NCBI GenBank assembly: GCA_964455685.1
Contig: CAYVZE010000007.1
Location: forward strand, 1 to 53,560
Origin: ZC4RG30 sp964455685
Lineage (GTDB): Bacteria; Pseudomonadota; Gammaproteobacteria; Steroidobacterales; Steroidobacteraceae
Direction of reading: 5' to 3'
DNA length: 53,560 nucleotides
Shown here: positions 15,634 through 22,374 of the stretch, in pieces
Position numbering within the stretch: the stretch's first letter is position 1
Layout: each line of letters opens with the position of its first letter
Notes under the pieces: generated by a model
Seen by the model: the letters and a program-made list of their open reading frames with translations, nothing else
Databases searched by the model: none
Told to the model about the DNA's origin: nothing
Program-made: the position numbers and the translations under genes

Positions 15634-16674
15634 ATGAGCAACCCGTTTGAAAAACTGCTGGCATCACCCCTGGATTCCCTGCGCAGGGACGGGGTGGGCT
15701 TCGTCGGTGCGGACATCCCGCCCGAGCTGCTTCTGGCCAGCGGTCGGCCGTTCGGACATCTTCCCTGGTATACGGATGCTCCGACCCCCGCGGCCGACCG
15801 CTGGCTGGAGCCCGGCTTTCCCGGCTGGGCCCGATCCATCCTCGAGCAATGGTTCGCCGGCGCCTTCGACGGCATCGCCGACGTGGTGTTCTCGCGCGCC
15901 GACGATGCCGCGCAGCGCCTGTGCTATTACGTGCGCGAGCTGCAGTCGCGCGGCCAGCTGCGCGGGCCAAGGCCGCACCTGCTCGACCTCGCGCTGATCC
16001 CGCGCGAGTCCAGCCTGCGGCACACGGCCAGGTCCATCGAGGCGCTGGCGGCGCGGCTTGGCGTGGCGCCGTCCGCCTGGTCCTCGGCCATTGCGCGCGC
16101 CGACGTGCTGCGGCTGACGGTGGCGGCAATGAACTCGCGGCGCCGCAGCCATGGCCCGGTGTTCGAGCGCATCTTCCGCGCCGCGTTGTGGAGCGATGCC
16201 ACGCAGTGGATCGCGGACGTCGCCGTGCCGATGGAGGACGCCGGCCGCCGCGTGCTGCTGGCCGGCAGCATGCCGCCGGATGATCGCCTGCACCGCGCCG
16301 CCGAGGCCGGCGGCGCCTGCATCGTCGACGAGGTGCATTTCGGCGGCCCGCTGCGACTGGGCCCGGCGCTGGGCGAATCGCCCGAAGCGCCGGCGCTGCG
16401 CATCGCCCGCCACCTGCAACAGCATGGCACCGGGCCGCGCGTCTTCGCCGACCGCGCCGCGCAGCTCATCGCCCGCGTGCGCGAGTGCGGCGCGCAGGGC
16501 GTGATCCTGTGGATGACGCGCGAGGACGAGGCGCTGGCATGGCAGGTCCCGGCGCAGGTGAAGGCGCTGGAAGAGGCCGGTGTGCCGACGCTGGTGCTGG
16601 CAGACCGCCGCTGGGCGGCCGATGACGGCGCCCTCGAATCCATTACCCGGTTCTGCAAGGAGAAGTTCGCATGA
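15634..16674 (+). CDS. 2-hydroxyacyl-CoA dehydratase-like small subunit, two of three cluster cysteines absent
   Basis: The 346-residue protein resembles the HgdB/HadC/BcrC superfamily (COG1775). Recognisable landmarks are an ARSILEQW helix after the first ligand position, D..VFSRADD, LCYYVREL, and a C-terminal CGAQGVILWMT...P..VKALEEAGVPTLVL. Active members bind a [4Fe-4S] cluster with three cysteines. Here the first position reads GFPGWA, the second is kept (Cys97), and the third reads WMTREDEALAW with no cysteine. Either the cluster is lost or bound differently, so dehydratase activity should not be assumed. It lies inside the operon, next to a CoA-transferase whose product would be its CoA-thioester substrate. 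Confidence 0.72.
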   Translation: MSNPFEKLLASPLDSLRRDGVGFVGADIPPELLLASGRPFGHLPWYTDAPTPAADRWLEPGFPGWARSILEQWFAGAFDGIADVVFSRADDAAQRLCYYVRELQSRGQLRGPRPHLLDLALIPRESSLRHTARSIEALAARLGVAPSAWSSAIARADVLRLTVAAMNSRRRSHGPVFERIFRAALWSDATQWIADVAVPMEDAGRRVLLAGSMPPDDRLHRAAEAGGACIVDEVHFGGPLRLGPALGESPEAPALRIARHLQQHGTGPRVFADRAAQLIARVRECGAQGVILWMTREDEALAWQVPAQVKALEEAGVPTLVLADRRWAADDGALESITRFCKEKFA

Positions 16675-18809
16675 AGCCGCTGGCCGGAACGAGCGTACTG
16701 GCACTGGGCGAGATGCACAGGGGCGCGCTGTGCCGCCTGCTCGCCAGCCTCGGCGCCCGCATCCTGCAGGGCGAGCCGCAGCGCGAGCTCATCAGCAGCG
16801 TCGATTTCCTGGTCGACGACCTCGGGCTTGAGCGGCTGGCCGCAATGGGCATCACGCGCGCGCTGGTCGAGCAGTGGAACCCCTCGCTGGTGCATGTTTC
16901 CGTCACGCCCTTCGGCAGCGGCACGCCGCTGACGCACTGGCGCGGCGGCGAACTGGTGGCCTCGGCCATGGGCGGCACGCTGCGCCTGACCGGCGAGCCC
17001 GACCGGCCGCCGGTGAAGGAGGCGCTGGATGCCTGCACCTTCCACGCCGAGATGGTCGCCGCAGCCGGCGCCATGGCCGCCTACTACTCGCGCCTGGAGC
17101 ACGGCAACGGCCAGCACGTGGACGTGTCGATCCAGGAGGTGGCCTTCAGCCGCAACGTCAACGGCGTGCTGGTGTGGCAGTTCGACCGGCGCAAGCTGCA
17201 TCGCGTGGGCGGTGCGCTGAACTACGGCCGCGCCACCGTGCGCTGCATCTGGAAGCTGGCCGACGGCTGGTGCTTCCACAGCCTGATGACCGGCCGCTTC
17301 GGCGCGCCGGCGAACCAGGCGCTGTCGGACTGGATGGACGAGTGCGGCGTGGACAACCCGCTGCGCGGCGTGGACTGGCTCAGGTACAACCGCTCCACGC
17401 TCGATGCCGGCACGCGCGCGCGCTGGGAAACCGCCATCGACGCCTTCTTCCGCACGCGCACCGCCGAGGAGATCCGCACCGAAGGCCGCCGCCGCGGCAT
17501 CAATGCCTGCGTGGTCGAGGCGCCCGAGTCGGTGCTGGACAGCCAGCACCTTCAAGCGCGCGGCTTCTGGGTCGAGCAGGACGGCCTGCGCGTGCCGGGG
17601 CGTTTCGCCCGCATCACGGCCGGCCCGCAGGATGCGCCGGCCTGGCAGCCGCGCGGGCGCGGCCACCGCGCCGGCCCGCTGGCCGGCGTGCGCGTGCTGG
17701 ATTTCTCCTGGGCGCTGGTGGGTTCCATCACCACCAAGATCCTCGGCGACCTGGGCGCCGACGTGGTGAAGATCGAGAGCAGCACCCGCCCCTGCCTGTC
17801 GCGCCTCGACGTGCAGGTGAGCGTGTCGCGCGCCGACAATCCCGACGACAAGCCCTGGTTCGCGCACCTGAACACCTCCAAGCGCAGCGTGGCGATGGAC
17901 CTGAAGAACCCGGCCTCGCGCGCACTGGTCGAGCCGCTGGTCGACTGGGCCGATGCCGTGGTGGAGAACTTCTCCCCCGGCACCATGGACAAGCTGGGAC
18001 TGGGCTATGCCGCGCTGTCGAAGCGCAACCCCGGCATCGTGATGGCCTCGGGCAGCGTCTACGGCCAGACCGGGCCGCTGGCGCAGGAATGGGGCGTGGA
18101 TGGCACCGGCGCGGCGCTGTCCGGCCGCACCTGGCTCACCGGCTGGCCGGACCGCGACCCGGTGGTGCCCGGCGCAGTGCCCTATGGCGACGTGATCGTG
18201 CCCTACGTGATGGCCGCCTGCCTGATCGCCGGACTGGCTCATCGCCGCAAGGGCGGTACCGGCTGCCACATCGATGCCTCGATGTACGAGATCTGCGTGC
18301 AGCAGATGCACGAGGCGCTGCTGGCCGCGCAGCGCGGCAAGCCGCTGCGCCGCGCCGGCAATGCGGATCCGGGCGTGTACCACCAGGACGTGTACCCGGT
18401 ACGCGGCGCGGACCGCTGGGTGGCCATCACGCTGCGCAACGAGGCGGAGCAGAAGCGCCTGGCGCAGCTCGCGGGAGGCCGCCCGCTGCACGAATGGACG
18501 CGCGAGCACGATGGCCTGGAGCTCGCGCAGCGCCTGCAGGCCGAAGGCATCGCCGCCGGCGTGGTACAGGACATCGAGGACATGATGCAGGACCCGGCAT
18601 TGAAGGCGCGCGGCGCGCTGGTGGAACTGCCGCACCCGCACCTGGGGCCTTTCGGCCACGTGCGCACCCCGATCACGCTGTCGCGCGAGCCGGGCATGCC
18701 CTATCGCGCGCCGAAGCTGGGCGAGCATGGCCGCGAAGTGGCGCTGTCGGTCGCCGGGCTGGATGAGCAGCGTTATGCCGGACTGGTGTCGGCGGGAGCA
18801 CTGAAGTGA
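16671..18809 (+). CDS. Tandem-fused family III (CaiB/BaiF) CoA-transferase
   Basis: At 712 residues this is nearly twice the usual family length of about 400. Residues 1-330 and 340-712 are two CaiB-like halves. The C-terminal half is canonical: LAGVRVLDFSWALVG, GADVVKIES, VVENFSPGTMDKLGL, SVYGQTGP, and the catalytic aspartate in VPYGD (Asp507, at CaiB Asp169). In the N-terminal half the equivalent position, measured back from HVDVS, is Thr, with LDAC three residues earlier, so this half is probably a degenerate scaffold. It would move CoA between acids in the cytoplasm. The start overlaps the previous stop (ATGA) and the end overlaps the next gene's GTG. Confidence 0.85.
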   Translation: MKPLAGTSVLALGEMHRGALCRLLASLGARILQGEPQRELISSVDFLVDDLGLERLAAMGITRALVEQWNPSLVHVSVTPFGSGTPLTHWRGGELVASAMGGTLRLTGEPDRPPVKEALDACTFHAEMVAAAGAMAAYYSRLEHGNGQHVDVSIQEVAFSRNVNGVLVWQFDRRKLHRVGGALNYGRATVRCIWKLADGWCFHSLMTGRFGAPANQALSDWMDECGVDNPLRGVDWLRYNRSTLDAGTRARWETAIDAFFRTRTAEEIRTEGRRRGINACVVEAPESVLDSQHLQARGFWVEQDGLRVPGRFARITAGPQDAPAWQPRGRGHRAGPLAGVRVLDFSWALVGSITTKILGDLGADVVKIESSTRPCLSRLDVQVSVSRADNPDDKPWFAHLNTSKRSVAMDLKNPASRALVEPLVDWADAVVENFSPGTMDKLGLGYAALSKRNPGIVMASGSVYGQTGPLAQEWGVDGTGAALSGRTWLTGWPDRDPVVPGAVPYGDVIVPYVMAACLIAGLAHRRKGGTGCHIDASMYEICVQQMHEALLAAQRGKPLRRAGNADPGVYHQDVYPVRGADRWVAITLRNEAEQKRLAQLAGGRPLHEWTREHDGLELAQRLQAEGIAAGVVQDIEDMMQDPALKARGALVELPHPHLGPFGHVRTPITLSREPGMPYRAPKLGEHGREVALSVAGLDEQRYAGLVSAGALK

Positions 18810-20092
18810 GCGCCCGTGCCCCCGGCGCGGCCCGCAAGGACCTGGCCTGCACCGCCGCCGCCACCGAATTCCAGAAGAGCTTCGCCGCCACCCTGCGCGA
18901 GCGCGTGGTGGATCGCGGCGAGCCGTTCGTGATCGCGCAGGCCGACACCCCGCACGAGATCTTCCACGCCATGGACATCCCGCTGGTGTCGAACCAGTGG
19001 TGGTCCGCGTACATCTCGGCCAAGCGCCTGAGTCGCCGCTACTTCGACGTGCTGGACACGCTGGGCTATCCGTCCAACCGCTGCAGCTACTGCTCCCTGG
19101 GGCTGGCCTGCACGCTGGCCAATGATCTCGCCACCGCACCCTGGGGCGGCATGCCGCGCCCCACGCTGCTGGTGGCGCGCCTGACCTGCGACTGCATCCA
19201 GCAGGTGTTCTCGCAGTGGGCCGAGGCCATGGGCACCGGGTTCTTCGCCATGGAGGCGCCGGCCTGGGAGCCCACCGTGCCGCAGTGGTTCCGGCACGGC
19301 CGCAGCAACTGGGAAGAGGTCTACGGCAGTGACCGCATCGCGCTGATGACCGAGGAGCTGCGCGAGCTGATCGGCCTGCTGGAGGAGAAGACCGGTCGCC
19401 GCTTCAGCATGGACCGCCTCGCGGAGCTGATGGAACGCATCAACGAACAGGAAGGCTACCTCGCCGAGGCCGCGGAGCTGGTGGGCAGCGCCCGTCCCTG
19501 CCCCGTGTCCATCGTCGACCAGATGCCCAACACCATGATCCCGCAGTGGCATCGCGGCACCGACTGGGCGGTGGCCCATGCGCGCCGCTTCCGCGACGAG
19601 GTGCGCGCGCGCGTGGAGGCCGGCCATGGCGTGGCCAGCTACGAGCGGCTGCGGCTGATGTGGATCGGTGCCGGCCTGTGGCACGACACCTCGTTCTACC
19701 AGGCACTGGAGAACCAGCTCGGCGCAGTGTTCGTGTGGTCCATGTACCTGCCCTTCGCCGGCGCGCAGTACATCCGCGAGGTGAAGGGCCGGCCGCTGGA
19801 GGCGCTCGCCAGCCGCATCTGCTCGATGAACGAGGTACTGCACCTGCCGCCGTGGATGTGCGAGTGGATGGTGCACGAGGCACAGCGCTGCGGCATCGAC
19901 GCCGCGGTGATGCTGATGCCGCGCGACAACCGCCTGTCGCAGTCGGGCACGCTGCTCACGCGCGCGGCGCTCGAGGCCGCCGGCATCCCGGTGCTGATGC
20001 TGGATGCCGACATGGTGGACGCCAAGAACTGGAACCGCGACGAAGCCGTGGCGCAGGTGGCGAAGTTCCTGCGGCGCGAGGCGGGCGCATGA
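18806..20092 (+). CDS. 2-hydroxyacyl-CoA dehydratase-like large subunit, third cluster cysteine absent
   Basis: The 428-residue protein belongs to the HgdA/HgdB/BcrB superfamily. It keeps the first two cysteine regions: RCSYCSLG (Cys93, Cys96) and LTCDCIQQ (Cys128, Cys130). The late cysteine, which normally follows the GaDgvi strand before a short S..Q motif, is replaced: the segment reads MLMPRDNRLSQSG. The closing GIPVLMLDADMVD matches the family. The start is GTG at 18806, overlapping the CoA-transferase stop (GTGA). With the small subunit at 15634 it likely forms a heterodimer. Known radical dehydratases also need an activator ATPase (HgdC/HadI type), and none is encoded in this window. 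Confidence 0.78.
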   Translation: MSARAPGAARKDLACTAAATEFQKSFAATLRERVVDRGEPFVIAQADTPHEIFHAMDIPLVSNQWWSAYISAKRLSRRYFDVLDTLGYPSNRCSYCSLGLACTLANDLATAPWGGMPRPTLLVARLTCDCIQQVFSQWAEAMGTGFFAMEAPAWEPTVPQWFRHGRSNWEEVYGSDRIALMTEELRELIGLLEEKTGRRFSMDRLAELMERINEQEGYLAEAAELVGSARPCPVSIVDQMPNTMIPQWHRGTDWAVAHARRFRDEVRARVEAGHGVASYERLRLMWIGAGLWHDTSFYQALENQLGAVFVWSMYLPFAGAQYIREVKGRPLEALASRICSMNEVLHLPPWMCEWMVHEAQRCGIDAAVMLMPRDNRLSQSGTLLTRAALEAAGIPVLMLDADMVDAKNWNRDEAVAQVAKFLRREAGA

Positions 20093-21141
20093 GGCGCACG
20101 CTGCTGCCGATGCTGCCGATGCTGCTGGCCATGGCCGCGGGCCTGGCCGCCTGCAGCCGGCCGGCGGCCGATGGCGTCACCGAACTGGTCTACGCCACGC
20201 CGTACAGCCCCGCGCATCCCTTCAGCCGCGCCGACCTGCGCTGGATGAAGTACGTCGAGGAGCGTTCCGGCGGCACGCTGCGCGTCCGCCCGGTGTGGTC
20301 CGGCGCACTGCTGTCCACCGAGCACTCGATGCTGGAACTGCGCCACGGGGTGGTCGACGTCGGCCTGATCACGCCCATCTACGTGAAGGGCGGTGCGCAC
20401 CTGATCCGCATCCAGTCGGGCTTCTACGCCGGCATCGGCGACATCCCGCAGCAGGTGCAGCTGTATCGCTGCCTGGCCTCGCACGAGCCGCAGTTCGCGC
20501 GCGAGCTCGAAGGGCTGGAGGTGCTGGCCGTGCAGGGCGGCAGCCTGCCTGGCATCATCACGCGCGAGAAGCCGATCCATTCCCTCTCCGACCTGCGCGG
20601 GCTGCGCATCCGCGTGCCCACCGAGCTGCTGCCGGTGCTGCGGGCGCTGGGCGCCGACCCCATCAACGTGCCCATGGGCGAGGTGTACTCGGCCATGGCC
20701 AAGGGTGTCATCGACGGCGTGGTGGCGCCGCCGGACACCTTCAGGGCGCTGCACCTGGCCGAGGTGGCGAAGCATTACGCCAGCCTGCGCATCCCGCGCG
20801 GCGCCTATCCTGCGCGGGCCATGGGCGAGAAGCGCTGGCGCTCGCTCAGCGAGGCACATCGCGCCGTGCTGCTCGAATCGGTGGCGGTCTGGGAGGTCGC
20901 CCTGGACGAGGAGAACAGGCGGGCGCTGGACGAAGGCTGGAAGCTGGCCGTCGAGCACGGCGTGACCCGCACCGTGATCGGCGAGGAGGACCAGCGCCGC
21001 TTCGATGAGATCTACCTTGAAGAGGCGCGCCGCAGTGCCGGCGCGCTGCAACGCTACGGCATCGACGGCGAGCGCACCTGGAGAGTGGCGCGCGCCAGCA
21101 TCGTCGCCGGCGGCGAAGTGAACTGTCGCGAGGAATTCTGA
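20089..21141 (+). CDS. TRAP transporter substrate-binding protein (DctP family), lipoprotein
   Basis: The 350-residue precursor has a lipobox LAAC (Cys22) preceded by MRR and a Leu/Pro/Met-rich signal. Family motifs include YATPYSPAHPF, GALLSTEHSMLEL, DVGLITP, DLRGLRIRVP (with the Arg that usually clamps the ligand carboxylate), and GEVYSAMAKGVIDGV. It delivers a carboxylate to the TRAP permeases at 13864-15626. Being a lipoprotein and being separated from dctQM by three enzyme genes are both less usual. ATGA overlap fixes the start at 20089; the frame is open upstream but only as a shadow of the preceding gene. Confidence 0.9.
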   Translation: MRRTLLPMLPMLLAMAAGLAACSRPAADGVTELVYATPYSPAHPFSRADLRWMKYVEERSGGTLRVRPVWSGALLSTEHSMLELRHGVVDVGLITPIYVKGGAHLIRIQSGFYAGIGDIPQQVQLYRCLASHEPQFARELEGLEVLAVQGGSLPGIITREKPIHSLSDLRGLRIRVPTELLPVLRALGADPINVPMGEVYSAMAKGVIDGVVAPPDTFRALHLAEVAKHYASLRIPRGAYPARAMGEKRWRSLSEAHRAVLLESVAVWEVALDEENRRALDEGWKLAVEHGVTRTVIGEEDQRRFDEIYLEEARRSAGALQRYGIDGERTWRVARASIVAGGEVNCREEF

Positions 21142-22307
21142 TGAAATCAGCCTTGGAAGGTATCCGGGTCGCGGACTTCAGCCATGTGATGGCCGGGCCC
21201 TATGCCACCCACCTGCTGCGCCTGCTGGGCGCGGAGGTCATCAAGGTGGAGTCGCCCGACCGCGGCGACGCCATGCGCTACTACGGCGCCGACCGCCGCT
21301 ATGACGGCATGGCGCCCGCGTTCATTGCGGTCAACGCCGGCAAGAAGTCCATCGTGCTCGACCTGAAGGATGCCGGCGACGTCGAGGTGGCGCGCCGGCT
21401 GATCGCCCGCTGCGACGTGCTGGTGGAGAACTTCCGCCCCGGCGTGATGCAGCGGCTTGGCCTGGGCTACGAGCAGGCGGAGCAGCTGAACCCGAAGCTG
21501 GTATACTGCTCGGTGTCCGGCTACGGCCAGGCCGGCCCGCGCCGCAACTGGCCCGCCATCGACAACATCGTGCAGGCCACCAGCGGCATGATGAGCCTGG
21601 GCGGTGATCCGGACGCACCACCGATGCGCGTAGGCTTCCCCGTGGTCGACACGCTCACGGGCCAGACCGCGGCATTCGCCATCCTGGCCTCGCTGTTCCG
21701 CCGCGAGCGCACCGGCGAGGGCGACTACATCGACGTGGCCATGTTCGACGCCTCGGTGGCTTTCATGGCCTCGGCGATGGTGCCCTACCTGGTCACCGGG
21801 CGAACGCCGGAACGCACCGGCAACACCGGCTTCAGCGGCCAGCCCACCTCGGCGCTGTTCGTGGCGCGCGACGGGCGCTTCATCTCGCTGGGCGTGGTGC
21901 AGCAGCGCCAGTTCGAGCTGCTGGCCAAGGTGCTGGGCCGCGAGCAGTGGCTGGTAGACCCGCGCTTCACCAGCCCGGACCTGCGCCGCGCCAACGCCGA
22001 CGCGATGAAGGAAGAGCTCTCGGCCGTGTTCTCGCAGCACGACGCCGCCGAGTGGGAATCCCGGCTCAGCGCCGCCGGCCTTCCCTGCGGCATGGTGCGC
22101 GACGTGGCCGAGGCACTCGGCCTGCCCGCGCTTGAAGAACGCCAGCTCTGCCATCGCGTGGCGATGGAGGGCCTGCCGGACGGCGCCGAGGTCGGCGTCG
22201 TGGGCCCCGGCTTCCTGGCTTCGAGCGTCGCGGTGCGCGACCTGCCACCGCCGCCTCGCCTCGGTGAGCACACCGGGGAAATCCGTGCCTGGCTCGCAGG
22301 GGACTGA
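21141..22307 (+). CDS. Family III (CaiB/BaiF) CoA-transferase
   Basis: The 388-residue single-domain enzyme has the full set of family motifs: RVADFSHVMAGPYAT, GAEVIKVESP, DVLVENFRPGVM.RLGL, SVSGYGQ.GP, the catalytic Asp170 in FPVVD before a glycine-containing turn, and GEGDYIDVAM. It should transfer CoA to a carboxylic acid through an aspartyl-CoA intermediate. The ATG shares one base with the preceding stop (TGATG) and has a gaggaa ribosome-binding site. It is the last gene of the tight operon and may act on the substrate or product of the fused CoA-transferase at 16671. Confidence 0.92.
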   Translation: MKSALEGIRVADFSHVMAGPYATHLLRLLGAEVIKVESPDRGDAMRYYGADRRYDGMAPAFIAVNAGKKSIVLDLKDAGDVEVARRLIARCDVLVENFRPGVMQRLGLGYEQAEQLNPKLVYCSVSGYGQAGPRRNWPAIDNIVQATSGMMSLGGDPDAPPMRVGFPVVDTLTGQTAAFAILASLFRRERTGEGDYIDVAMFDASVAFMASAMVPYLVTGRTPERTGNTGFSGQPTSALFVARDGRFISLGVVQQRQFELLAKVLGREQWLVDPRFTSPDLRRANADAMKEELSAVFSQHDAAEWESRLSAAGLPCGMVRDVAEALGLPALEERQLCHRVAMEGLPDGAEVGVVGPGFLASSVAVRDLPPPPRLGEHTGEIRAWLAGD

Positions 22308-22325
22308 TTCCCTGCGGGCCGGAAC

Positions 22326-22339
22326 TTGACTTCCGTCAA
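22326..22339. promoter_or_regulatory. Short inverted repeat TTGAC-N4-GTCAA upstream of TBDR 3
   Basis: ttgac (22326-22330) and gtcaa (22335-22339) are reverse complements with 4 bases between. The half-site matches that of the 9223 palindrome (TTGAC/GTCAA), where the spacing is 6. It lies 36 bases before the TBDR 3 start. A regulatory role is possible; short repeats of this size also occur by chance. Confidence 0.3.
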
Positions 22340-22374
22340 CCATACAACTGGATCAACCGATAAGGGGGATATGA

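Noticed and set aside
15634..16674. Annotation as a working 2-hydroxyacyl-CoA dehydratase or benzoyl-CoA reductase subunit
   Set aside because: Two of three cluster cysteines are not at their positions and no activator ATPase is present, so only 'like' is justified.
15927..19139. 1070-codon minus-strand open frame across the CoA-transferase region
   Set aside because: It is antisense to three coupled genes with strong family motifs, and its own translation has no recognisable domain.
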